Source: Motiliproteus sp036960175 (GTDB lineage: Bacteria; Pseudomonadota; Gammaproteobacteria; Pseudomonadales; Balneatricaceae). From it: a stretch of 64,000 nucleotides of DNA. Where the stretch lies: the NCBI GenBank assembly GCA_036960175.1, contig JBALWH010000001.1, forward strand, positions 62,001 to 126,000, in the 5' to 3' direction. The position numbers were made by a program, and so were the translations under genes. Positions 16,680 to 24,489 of the stretch are shown one piece after another. The notes under the pieces were generated by a model. That model was not told where the DNA came from. It worked only from the letters and a program-made list of their open reading frames with translations, and did no database searches. The number at the start of each line of letters is the position of its first letter. Position 1 is the first letter of the stretch.

Positions 16680-18020
16680 ATGAGTAAAAGCCAGTTTTCA
16701 TGGCGTGAAGCACTGCTGGTATACACCAAGCCGCAAGTCATCGCTCTGTGGTTTCTGGGCTTTGCAGCGGGCTTGCCTTTTTTGTTGGTGTTTTCAACCC
16801 TGAGCGCTTGGTTGCGGGACTTTGGCGTTAGTCGCAGTGCGATTGGTTTTTTTGCCTGGGTTGGTATTACCTATTCCATCAAGGTGCTTTGGGCTCCGGT
16901 GGTGGATCGAGTCCGGCTGCCAGGGTTGGGCCGTTTGGGGCCAAGGCGCAGCTGGATGTTGCTGGGGCAGTTGGGTATCGCCATTGGGCTAGTGGGGATG
17001 GCGTTGATGGATCCTCTAAGTCAGTTGACCGCGATTGCGTTGCTGGCATTGTTGGTGGCCTTTTCGTCATCGACCCAGGACATTGCCATTGATGCTTATC
17101 GAATAGAAGCGGCGATCCCCGAGTTTCAAGGGGCCATGTCAGCCGCTTATATCTTTGGTTACCGAGTGGCGCTGCTAGTAGCAGGAGCAGGGGCGCTCTA
17201 TATTGCCGATGCTATCGATTGGCCCAGTGCTTATCTGGCAATGGCCGCTCTAATGGGGATTGGCGTTGCTACTGTGATGGTGATTCGAGAGCCTGACCAC
17301 CGTCCGAGCCAGTTTGCCAAAGATACTGAGCAACAGCTGCACCGTGCCGCTCATCTGAATGAGTCCAGTGGTCGCTGGCAACGCATAGAAGCTTGGTTTT
17401 TGGATGCGTTGGCTGCTCCTTTTGTAGAGTTTTTCCGTCGCAACGGCACGATGGCCCTTTGGTTGCTGTTGTTTATCAGCCTCTATCGGCTTAGTGATAT
17501 CACCATGGGGATCATGGCGAACCCCTTTTACCTGGATTTGGGCTTCAGCAAGAGTGATATAGCCACCATCGGCAAGGTCTATGGCTTTGTGATGACGATC
17601 GTGGGTTCCATCGTCGGTGGGCTGCTAGTCGTTCGCTTTGGCATCCACAGGCCGTTGCTGATGGGCGCAGTACTGGTCGCCCTGACCAATCTGTTGTTTG
17701 CCCAGCTGGCTAATGTTGGGGCAGATATCTCCTGGCTGGCGCTGGTAATCAGTGCCGACAATTTCAGTGGCGGACTTTCCAGTACGGCTTTCATCGCTTA
17801 TTTATCCAGTCTCACCAATCGCGCTTATACAGCTACTCAGTATGCGCTGTTTAGTTCCTTGATGACTCTTCCAGGTAAGTTTGTCAGCGGTTTCTCTGGC
17901 GTGGTAGTGGATGATAGTGGCTACTTCAGTTTCTTTATCTATGCGGGGTTGCTTGGTATTCCGGCCATTATTCTGGCGTACTGGCTAGTGCGAAGAGAAG
18001 GGGGTAAATACGAGCAGTGA
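16680..18020 (+). CDS. ampG: AmpG-like muropeptide permease (MFS)
   Basis: MFS transporter of 446 residues with about twelve hydrophobic segments. Family signatures include FLGFAAGLPFLLVFSTLSAW at the N-terminus, SIKVLWAPVVDRV and the strongly conserved SSTQDIAIDAYRIE. AmpG imports anhydro-muropeptides released during cell-wall turnover, feeding recycling and, where present, AmpC induction. The protein is somewhat shorter than E. coli AmpG because it lacks extra C-terminal helices. It follows yajQ on the same strand. Confidence 0.88.
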   Translation: MSKSQFSWREALLVYTKPQVIALWFLGFAAGLPFLLVFSTLSAWLRDFGVSRSAIGFFAWVGITYSIKVLWAPVVDRVRLPGLGRLGPRRSWMLLGQLGIAIGLVGMALMDPLSQLTAIALLALLVAFSSSTQDIAIDAYRIEAAIPEFQGAMSAAYIFGYRVALLVAGAGALYIADAIDWPSAYLAMAALMGIGVATVMVIREPDHRPSQFAKDTEQQLHRAAHLNESSGRWQRIEAWFLDALAAPFVEFFRRNGTMALWLLLFISLYRLSDITMGIMANPFYLDLGFSKSDIATIGKVYGFVMTIVGSIVGGLLVVRFGIHRPLLMGAVLVALTNLLFAQLANVGADISWLALVISADNFSGGLSSTAFIAYLSSLTNRAYTATQYALFSSLMTLPGKFVSGFSGVVVDDSGYFSFFIYAGLLGIPAIILAYWLVRREGGKYEQ

Positions 18021-18066
18021 ATCTAAATAATAAGGGTTTTCGTTTAATGTTTGTGTGAGCCTCTAA

Positions 18067-18381
18067 TCATGGCTGCCATCGATAGGCTTTCAAATTAATG
18101 CGATTGTGTTTGACGGTTATTCCTTCGTTTAATAGGTGTTGTCGTTGGCGCTCATAGCTATCACTGCCAAGGGGGAGACTTATTTGTCCTTTGGCATTAA
18201 TCACCCGAAACCAGGGCAGTGTTGTATCTTTTGGTAATTGCTTCAGGCTGCTGCCAACATAACGGGCGTAACCTCGAAGGCCGGCCAGTTCTGCCAATTG
18301 CCCATAGGTAACTACCTTTCCTGCAGGTACCGCCGCTAGCGCCTGCCATATGGCATGGCGCAATTCATCACTGGATTTCAT
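18067..18381 (-). CDS. atl: Alkyltransferase-like protein (ATL), MGMT homologue with Trp for Cys
   Basis: 104-residue protein with the DNA-binding domain of O6-alkylguanine-DNA alkyltransferases (KVVTYGQLAELAG, RYVGSSLKQLP). The alkyl-acceptor motif PCHRV is replaced by PWFRV, so it cannot take up the alkyl group. Such ATL proteins are known to bind alkylated guanines and flag them for nucleotide excision repair. Its promoter region lies just downstream of the terminator of the SDR gene on the same strand. Confidence 0.9.
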   Translation of the reverse strand: MKSSDELRHAIWQALAAVPAGKVVTYGQLAELAGLRGYARYVGSSLKQLPKDTTLPWFRVINAKGQISLPLGSDSYERQRQHLLNEGITVKHNRINLKAYRWQP

Positions 18382-18422
18382 AGCTGCACTTTAGCACAGT
18401 CTTTATCGCTTCTTGCGGATAC

Positions 18423-18448
18423 AAAAAAGCCGGCAGGCGCCGGCTTTT
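18423..18448 (-). terminator. Intrinsic terminator after the FabG-like gene
   Basis: Stem GCCGGC / GCCGGC with loop AGGC, flanked by A6 on the left and T4 on the right. Read on the minus strand, the hairpin is followed by six T, so it should end transcription of the reductase gene that stops at 18471. Confidence 0.85.
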
Positions 18449-18470
18449 CGCTCAACAGAGTTCGTCGTGA

Positions 18471-19232
18471 TTACAGACGTAGCGCGCCGTCGATTTCGAT
18501 GACGCGGCCGCTGAAGTAATCATTTTCCAGTATGAAGGATACCGCGTGAGCTATTTCATCCGGCTGACCCAGGCGATTCGCCGGAATTGCTTTGGTCATC
18601 ATCTCTAGAGCTTCGGGCTTCATGCCCATAACCATATCAGTGCCGATAAAACCAGGAGCGATGGCGCCAGTGCGGATGCCATAGCGGGCCAGTTCTTTCG
18701 CCCAGGTAGTGGTCAGCGCGACAACGCCAGCTTTGGAAGCGCTGTAGTTGGTCTGGCCCATGTTACCTTCGCGGGAGATGCTAGAAATCTGAATGATGGC
18801 ACCTTCGCTGCCAGTTTCAATCATCTTGGTAGCGGCTTCACGAGCACATAGGAAAGTGCCGGTCAGGTTAACGTCGATAACCATTTTCCAGTTGTCCAGA
18901 GACATGCGCTTGGCAACTACGCCGTCTTTGGCTTTGATGAACATTGCATCACGGGTAACGCCGGCATTGTTGACTAGGCCGTGCAGAGCGCCAAAATCTT
19001 CAACAATTTTACTGAATGCTTCTTCGACAGCAGTTTCATCGGTGATGTTGGCAACGTAAGCGCGCGCTTCGACACCTTTTTCAAGACAAAGACCGACGGT
19101 TTCGTCGAGAGCTTCGGGATTCATGTCGATCAATGCTGGCTTTGCGCCTTTTGCGGCCAAATGCAGAGCCATGGCACGACCGAGTCCCTGGCCACCACCG
19201 GTAATAACAATTACTTTATCTTGCAAATTCAT
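18471..19232 (-). CDS. FabG-like short-chain dehydrogenase/reductase
   Basis: Classical SDR of 253 residues. The cofactor motif is TGGGQGLGRA near residue 11, NNAG is in LVNNAGVTRDAM, the catalytic serine is in IQISSISREGN, and the YxxxK pair is in TNYSASKAG. The closest familiar type is 3-oxoacyl-ACP reductase (FabG). It stands alone rather than in the fatty-acid cluster, so the physiological substrate may be another beta-ketoacyl or hydroxyacyl thioester. A PdhR-type operator sequence lies about 110 bases upstream of its start. Confidence 0.85.
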   Translation of the reverse strand: MNLQDKVIVITGGGQGLGRAMALHLAAKGAKPALIDMNPEALDETVGLCLEKGVEARAYVANITDETAVEEAFSKIVEDFGALHGLVNNAGVTRDAMFIKAKDGVVAKRMSLDNWKMVIDVNLTGTFLCAREAATKMIETGSEGAIIQISSISREGNMGQTNYSASKAGVVALTTTWAKELARYGIRTGAIAPGFIGTDMVMGMKPEALEMMTKAIPANRLGQPDEIAHAVSFILENDYFSGRVIEIDGALRL

Positions 19233-19610
19233 ATTACTGCCTCGTTAATGCCCTATTTATCTAGGGTTCTTTTCTTCTATCTATTGTCTACGTGCTGTGA
19301 TTTGAGATCAGTGCATTGTTTAGTAGCTTATTTGCCAATAATGGTATGACCAATTTGGCGTATAATATGCTGCCTGTGCTGCAGCGCAGTACGGAGACTA
19401 GCCCAATAAATACCTTAATACAACCGTGCTTAAGTATGCGTTGCAGCATGGTTAAATTGGCTGCATGACTTTAAATATCTGTGTATCGATACTATTAAAG
19501 ATGTGAAGCACTCTGCAGATTAAACCTTCGTTGGCTTGGCCTGCGATCAGAGAGGCGATAGTCTCTTGCTACGGGTAGAAAAAGCCCAACCGTCCTAATT
19601 GGAGTCAGTT
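19233..19610. other. Intergenic region between divergent SDR gene and fxsA
   Basis: About 380 bases without a convincing gene. It contains a perfect TATAAT hexamer at 19361-19366 on the plus strand, without a good -35 element at the right distance, and the PdhR-type palindrome at 19340-19356 that would overlap the upstream part of such a promoter. The rest shows nothing I recognise. Confidence 0.6.
19340..19356. promoter_or_regulatory. PdhR-type operator-like palindrome
   Basis: Plus-strand sequence AATGGTATGACCAATTT. On the minus strand it is identical over 17 bases to the second PdhR-type site at 50952-50968, in front of pdhR and the TRAP genes. It fits ATTGGT-N3-ACCAAT with one mismatch and ends five bases before a TATAAT hexamer. 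The exact copy makes chance less likely. Binding is inferred. Confidence 0.5.
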
Positions 19611-20090
19611 ATGCGATTTCTGTTTTTACTATTTGTCATTGTGCCGATAATTGAAATTCTACTTTTGATCAATGTTGGTGAAATCATAGGTGCCTGGTAT
19701 ACCGTTGGTCTAGTGCTGCTGTCGGCGTTTATCGGTGTCAATATGTTACGCAGGCAGGGTCTTGCTACTCTGATGCGTGCCCGTAGCCGCATGGATAGCG
19801 GTGAGATTCCCGCCCATGAAATGATTGAAGGAATTATATTGGCAGTGGGTGGTGCTTTGCTGATTACTCCTGGTTTCGTTACCGATTTTATTGGTTTTTG
19901 TTGTCTGATTCCCTTTACCCGTCACGGCCTCGTGAGGAAATTACAAAAGCATTTCACCCTGATCGGGACTCAGCAGGCTGGGTTCGGAGATTTCAATCAG
20001 TCAGACTTTCAACAACCCCCTTCCGGAGATGGCGACAGGCCTAGCCAGCGCGGGTCAACCTATGATGGCGAGTATCGGCATGATGATTAA
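19611..20090 (+). CDS. fxsA: FxsA-family membrane protein
   Basis: 159 residues from the ATG at 19611 after GGAG. Hydrophobic N-terminus MRFLFLLFVIVPIIEI, then VGEIIGAWYTVGLVLLSAFIG and the conserved GGALLITPGFVTDFIGF. The C-terminal 50 residues are polar and Gln/Asp-rich. E. coli FxsA is a small inner-membrane protein whose overexpression relieves F-plasmid exclusion of phage T7; its normal role is unclear. Its location just upstream of groES is also seen in E. coli. Confidence 0.93.
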   Translation: MRFLFLLFVIVPIIEILLLINVGEIIGAWYTVGLVLLSAFIGVNMLRRQGLATLMRARSRMDSGEIPAHEMIEGIILAVGGALLITPGFVTDFIGFCCLIPFTRHGLVRKLQKHFTLIGTQQAGFGDFNQSDFQQPPSGDGDRPSQRGSTYDGEYRHDD

Positions 20091-20162
20091 TCTGTAGGTT
20101 TTTAGCGACTATAGACCTTTGGTGGGTATTGGCGATATTTCTCGTTTTTTTTCGTCTCAAGT

Positions 20163-20190
20163 GTTGAATTCAATTTTCCCGGCCCCATAA
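20163..20190 (+). promoter_or_regulatory. Sigma-32 (heat-shock) promoter of groESL
   Basis: GTTGAA at 20163-20168, a 14-base spacer, and CCCCATAA at 20183-20190. This matches the RpoH consensus CTTGAA-N13/15-CCCCATNT in all but two positions, 110 bases upstream of groES. The heat-shock control is inferred from this match and from the gene it precedes. Confidence 0.85.
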
Positions 20191-20299
20191 AAGTTGCAAC
20201 GAAGAACTTGGATGGCATCATGGCTGTCCGGCGTTAATACGGCAAAGTCGTTACGACTTTTTTGTTTGCATAATTTTGTACATCAGGAGAGAAACTCAT

Positions 20300-20587
20300 A
20301 TGAGCATTCGTCCACTGCACGATCGCGTTGTTGTTCGCCGCAAAGAGGAAGAAACTACTACCGCTAGTGGCATCGTTCTTCCTGGTTCAGCCGCTGAAAA
20401 GCCAAATCAGGGCGAAGTGATTGCAGCCGGTAAGGGTCGCATCATGCAATCTGGTGAAATTCAGCCAATGGATGTCAAGGTCGGTGACGTTGTTCTGTTC
20501 GGTCAGTATGCAGGTAGCACCGTTAAGCTTGACGGTGAAGAATTACAGATCATGAACGAAAGTGACATCTTGGGTGTTCTGGAATAA
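20300..20587 (+). CDS. groES: GroES, Hsp10 co-chaperonin
   Basis: 95 residues from the ATG at 20300 (MSIRPLHDRVVVRRKEEE), preceded by AGGAGA. The mobile loop that binds GroEL is in TTTASGIVLPGSAAEKP and the C-terminal half contains VLFGQYAGSTVKLDGEE. It forms the lid of the GroEL folding chamber. Two upstream frame-extending codons are not needed. groEL follows 60 bases later as a two-gene operon behind a heat-shock promoter. Confidence 0.98.
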   Translation: MSIRPLHDRVVVRRKEEETTTASGIVLPGSAAEKPNQGEVIAAGKGRIMQSGEIQPMDVKVGDVVLFGQYAGSTVKLDGEELQIMNESDILGVLE

Positions 20588-20647
20588 GAACAACTCATTA
20601 TCCAGAAAGATATTTACAGATAAGAATTTAAATAGGAAACGATAGAA

Positions 20648-22297
20648 ATGGCTTCTAAAGACGTACTATTCGGCGATTCCGCGCGCTCAAAAATGCTGGT
20701 AGGTGTAAACATTCTGGCAGATGCCGTAAAAACTACTCTGGGTCCTAAGGGACGTAATGTAGTACTGGAAAAATCCTTCGGCGCTCCGACCATCACTAAA
20801 GACGGTGTTTCTGTAGCCAAAGAAATCGAACTGAAAGATAAGTTCGAAAATATGGGTGCGCAGATGGTTAAGGAAGTTGCTTCCCAGACCAATGACGTTG
20901 CTGGTGACGGTACTACGACTGCTACTGTGTTGGCTCAGGCGATTGTTAATGAAGGCCTGAAATCTGTTGCTGCTGGCATGAATCCAATGGATCTTAAGCG
21001 CGGCATTGATAAAGCTACCGCCGCAGTGGTTTCCAAAATTAAGGAGATGGCTACTCCCTGTGCTGACAGCAAAGCTATCGCTCAGGTTGGAACTATTTCT
21101 GCCAACAGTGACGAGCAAGTCGGCGCTATCATCGCAGAAGCGATGGAAAAGGTTGGTAAAGAGGGTGTTATCACCGTTGAAGAAGGTACTGGTCTGGATA
21201 ACGAACTGGACGTAGTTGAAGGTATGCAGTTCGATCGAGGCTACCTGTCTCCTTACTTCATTAACGATCAGCAGAGCATGTCTGTTGAATTGGAAAACCC
21301 ATTCGTTCTAGTGGTAGATAAGAAGATCTCCAGCATTCGTGATTTGCTACCGATCCTGGAAAACGTTGCTAAGGCTTCTCGTCCGTTGCTAATCATCGCA
21401 GAAGATGTTGATGGCGAAGCGCTGGCTACTTTGGTTGTTAACAACATGCGTGGCATCGTTAAGGTCGCTGCTGTTAAAGCTCCAGGTTTCGGCGATCGTC
21501 GCAAGGCTATGCTGGAAGATATCGCTATTCTGACTGGCGCTACCGTGATTTCCGAAGAAATTGGCCTGAGCCTTGAAACAGCGACCCTGGAACAACTGGG
21601 TGTTGCTAAGAAAGTTTCCATCAGCAAAGAAAATACTACGGTCATTGATGGTGCTGGTGAGCATTCTGCTATTCAAGCTCGCGTTTCTGCTATCCGTGCT
21701 CAGATCGGTGATACTTCCTCTGACTATGATAAAGAAAAACTGCAAGAGCGCGTAGCTAAGTTGGCTGGCGGTGTGGCAGTGATCAAGGTTGGCGCAGCCA
21801 CTGAGATGGAAATGAAAGAGAAGAAGGCCCGCGTAGAAGACGCGTTGCATTCTACTCGTGCAGCGGTAGAAGAAGGCGTAGTACCTGGCGGCGGTGTTGC
21901 ATTGGTACGTGCCCTGCAGGGTGTTCAAAATCTGGAAGGTGATAATCACGATCAGACCGTTGGTATCCAGCTGGCCTGTCGTGCCATGGAAGCGCCTCTG
22001 CGTCAGATCGTTGGTAACGCGGGTGATGAAGCCTCTGTTGTTCTTGATCAGATTAAGAAAGGCGAAGGTAACTACGGTTACAACGCTGCTAGCGGTGAAT
22101 ACGGTGACATGATCGAAATGGGTATCCTGGATCCTGCTAAGGTCACTCGTTCTGCTTTGCAAGCGGCCGCTTCTGTTGCTGGCCTGATGATTACCACGGA
22201 GGCCATGATCGCTGATCATCCTGAAGACGGTGGTGCTGCTGGTATGCCTGACATGGGCGGTATGGGCGGTATGGGCGGTATGGGCGGCATGATGTAA
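20648..22297 (+). CDS. groEL: GroEL, Hsp60 chaperonin
   Basis: 549-residue ATP-dependent chaperonin. The ATP-binding motif DGTTTATVLAQAI, the apical-domain segments and the C-terminal GGM-repeat tail (GMPDMGGMGGMGGMGGMM) are all present, and the length is canonical. The codon usage is strongly biased, as expected for a highly expressed gene. It closes the groESL operon and is followed 20 bases later by an intrinsic terminator. Confidence 0.99.
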   Translation: MASKDVLFGDSARSKMLVGVNILADAVKTTLGPKGRNVVLEKSFGAPTITKDGVSVAKEIELKDKFENMGAQMVKEVASQTNDVAGDGTTTATVLAQAIVNEGLKSVAAGMNPMDLKRGIDKATAAVVSKIKEMATPCADSKAIAQVGTISANSDEQVGAIIAEAMEKVGKEGVITVEEGTGLDNELDVVEGMQFDRGYLSPYFINDQQSMSVELENPFVLVVDKKISSIRDLLPILENVAKASRPLLIIAEDVDGEALATLVVNNMRGIVKVAAVKAPGFGDRRKAMLEDIAILTGATVISEEIGLSLETATLEQLGVAKKVSISKENTTVIDGAGEHSAIQARVSAIRAQIGDTSSDYDKEKLQERVAKLAGGVAVIKVGAATEMEMKEKKARVEDALHSTRAAVEEGVVPGGGVALVRALQGVQNLEGDNHDQTVGIQLACRAMEAPLRQIVGNAGDEASVVLDQIKKGEGNYGYNAASGEYGDMIEMGILDPAKVTRSALQAAASVAGLMITTEAMIADHPEDGGAAGMPDMGGMGGMGGMGGMM

Positions 22298-22317
22298 GCT
22301 GCTTCGCTAAAATGCTT

Positions 22318-22344
22318 AAAACCCCGGCTATGCCGGGGTTTTTT
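22318..22344 (+). terminator. Intrinsic terminator after groEL
   Basis: Stem AACCCCGGC / GCCGGGGTT with a 3-base loop, followed by a run of six T counted from the stem end. Confidence 0.95.
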
Positions 22345-22527
22345 CGTTATGGGCTACATGACCGACGCACTAAGCTATGTGGACGGCCGTTTGTGCCACG
22401 GTAGGTTGAACATCAACAGTGTCGAACGGGATGATATTAGCGCAAAGTCGATCTTCGCTATGATTAGTACTGGAGCTATCGGCCCAACGTCGTTATCCTG
22501 TGGACAATCTGACAATAAGGAGTGACC

Positions 22528-22779
22528 ATGAATAGACGATTTTCTGCGGAAACTATAGCTGAACTGGAGTTCCTTTCACGCTACGATCTGGGTTCATATC
22601 AATCCGGTATTAAAGTTCATAATGATGCACCGGTAGACGTTATAGCTGCGGCCAAACGGCTACATGAGAAAGGGATTATCAACCAACAAGATGGCGGCTA
22701 TCTGACCGATCGAGGGATTGAAACGGCCGAGTCTTTACAACGTATTCTGAAATCTGTTGGTGATGAAACTTTTTTGTAA
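22528..22779 (+). CDS. TIGR02647-family conserved hypothetical protein
   Basis: 83 residues from the ATG at 22528 (MNRRFSAETIAELEFLSRYD), six bases after AAGGAG. It resembles the short gammaproteobacterial family TIGR02647: an N-terminal helix-rich part, GIKVHNDAPVDVIAAAKRLH, then LHEKGII-x-GGYLTDRGIE, which looks like a winged-helix recognition helix and wing. A DNA-binding role is therefore conceivable but is my inference. It stands alone after the groEL terminator. Confidence 0.75.
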   Translation: MNRRFSAETIAELEFLSRYDLGSYQSGIKVHNDAPVDVIAAAKRLHEKGIINQQDGGYLTDRGIETAESLQRILKSVGDETFL

Positions 22780-22851
22780 AAATATTGTGATAGCGGCGGC
22801 AGCATAGAAATTATTTGTCAGTCGCCTAAAACCAGGAAATCTGAAAAGTTA

Positions 22852-23805
22852 ATGTCCAGGCAAGAAGAGTTTAACGATATCCCCGATCTGGGGCCCGCCA
22901 GTGATGATCTGGACGGTAATAATATTCCTACGTTGAAGCCGCTGAGTGAAGTGGCTGCTGCGTCTAGTCATTCTGAACCGAAAAAATCAGCAAATGGGCT
23001 GCTTTACTCCCTTGTGCTGGTGTTGATGATGGCGGTAGCCGGCGGTGGCTTCTGGGCTTTTCAAAAATTCGAACAATTGGGTAAAGAGCTGGCGAATGCC
23101 GAGCGCACATTGGTAACGGCTCAAGGTCGTTTGACCGATATAGAAAGCCTGGTTAGCGCGACTGATGACAGTGTTAATAAATCCGGTGCAGCCCTGCAGG
23201 CGCAGTTAAAGCAACAAATCAACGATGGTCAAAACCGAATCAAACTGGTTGATTCTGAAGTTGCTAAGCTTTGGGCAATTTATCAAAAATATAAGCCAAA
23301 GATGGAAACAATTGAGCAGCAGCAAAGTGTTCAAGTCAAACAGCTTGCTTCTCAAAAAGCTGAGCTGAAAACCGTTGGTCAATCGTTGGACACCATTGGT
23401 TTATCGCTGGATGAGCAAACTAAGCAAGTAGGTTTGGCGCAAAAGAATTTTTCAAAAGTCGATGGGCAGTTAAAGGCATTGGATAAATCTCTGCAGGCGG
23501 CGCAACGCAAGTCGATAGCAGAGTCCCGCAAGGTGGCAGAACAGGTTAAGATGCAGGATCTTGCCAATCAGGAAATTGATGATCTGCAAGCGATTCAGCT
23601 CGATGAGGTACAGGCTAAGCTGAATGCCCTGAAGTCGAATCCACAGGTTCCAGCGCAATTGAACAAACAGCTGCAAGATCAACAGAAAGCGCTTGAGTCC
23701 ATCAATAGCTACCGTCGCCAGATCAACTCTGAATTGTTGAAACTGCGACAGCGTTTGGGGCAGCTGCAGTCTTCCATTGGTTCAGCGCCACGACCAGTCA
23801 AATAG
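22852..23805 (+). CDS. Membrane-anchored coiled-coil protein of unknown function
   Basis: 317 residues, no enzyme motif recognised. An acidic cytoplasmic N-terminus of about 48 residues is followed by one transmembrane helix (LLYSLVLVLMMAVAGGGFW, about 50-68). The rest, to about residue 300, is Gln/Lys/Glu-rich with heptad-like spacing of Leu and Ile, predicting a long periplasmic coiled coil. The tail is short and basic. The layout recalls envelope scaffold or tether proteins, but I cannot name a family. It lies alone between the TIGR02647-type gene and thpR. Confidence 0.7.
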   Translation: MSRQEEFNDIPDLGPASDDLDGNNIPTLKPLSEVAAASSHSEPKKSANGLLYSLVLVLMMAVAGGGFWAFQKFEQLGKELANAERTLVTAQGRLTDIESLVSATDDSVNKSGAALQAQLKQQINDGQNRIKLVDSEVAKLWAIYQKYKPKMETIEQQQSVQVKQLASQKAELKTVGQSLDTIGLSLDEQTKQVGLAQKNFSKVDGQLKALDKSLQAAQRKSIAESRKVAEQVKMQDLANQEIDDLQAIQLDEVQAKLNALKSNPQVPAQLNKQLQDQQKALESINSYRRQINSELLKLRQRLGQLQSSIGSAPRPVK

Positions 23806-23883
23806 ATGTTTTGGGGTTGATTGTTTTTTGAACAGATGGAAGAATGGTCCGTCAATACTGAGCACTCCTTTGCTATCGATTCT

Positions 23884-24444
23884 ATGAAAATCCGCACTTT
23901 TTTTGCGTTACCTCTTAAACAGGCGCCGATTCGGCGTCTGGCCGATCATGCTGATACCTTGTGCCATCTCGATGTTGAGAGTGACGTACATTGGGTCGAT
24001 TCTGATCATTATCACCTGACGCTTTGCTTTCTTGGCGATATTACGCTTAAACAGGTCGCCCGCTTGGAGCAGTTGGCCAAGGAGCGGTTGCTGCTGACCG
24101 ATTCATTTCAGGTCAATTTGAATTCTGCCGAGTATTATCGAGTCAATGAACAGTTGGCTTTGCTGGCCGCGTTGGCGCAGCCGACTGCCGATCTCATGGC
24201 ATTACGGGAGAACATGGTTGCCGTTATTGAAACGGCGGCTATACACACCCAGCAACAGGACTTTAAGCCCCATGTGACTTTAGGGCGCATGAACAGCGAG
24301 ATGGACTTCAAACAGCCAGATAGCTGGCCACCTTTAGATTTATTGAGTCTTGCTGACGCTGTCGTGCTTTATCAGAGCAAGGCGGGCAACAACGGCTCAA
24401 TCTATACCCCTTTATTCGAGATTCCACTTGGGATCGATACGTAA
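23884..24444 (+). CDS. thpR: ThpR/LigT, RNA 2',3'-cyclic phosphodiesterase
   Basis: 2H-phosphoesterase family. Both catalytic HxT motifs are present: YHLTLCFLGD about 40 residues in, and PHVTLGRMN about 85 residues later. I choose the ATG at 23884 (MKIRTFFALPL) because family members begin with a basic-hydrophobic strand like this. The frame is open upstream to 23821 with another ATG at 23836; no start has a good ribosome-binding site. Bacterial ThpR opens 2',3'-cyclic phosphates of RNA and can join tRNA halves in vitro. Confidence 0.85.
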   Translation: MKIRTFFALPLKQAPIRRLADHADTLCHLDVESDVHWVDSDHYHLTLCFLGDITLKQVARLEQLAKERLLLTDSFQVNLNSAEYYRVNEQLALLAALAQPTADLMALRENMVAVIETAAIHTQQQDFKPHVTLGRMNSEMDFKQPDSWPPLDLLSLADAVVLYQSKAGNNGSIYTPLFEIPLGIDT

Positions 24445-24489
24445 ACCTAGCAATAGGATCTTGCTGCTCAACTGTTTTACTCTGAGGTT

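Noticed and set aside
21389..22219. Open frame opposite groEL (276 codons)
   Set aside because: Antisense artefact of strongly biased groEL codons; no protein-like hydrophobic pattern or family motif.
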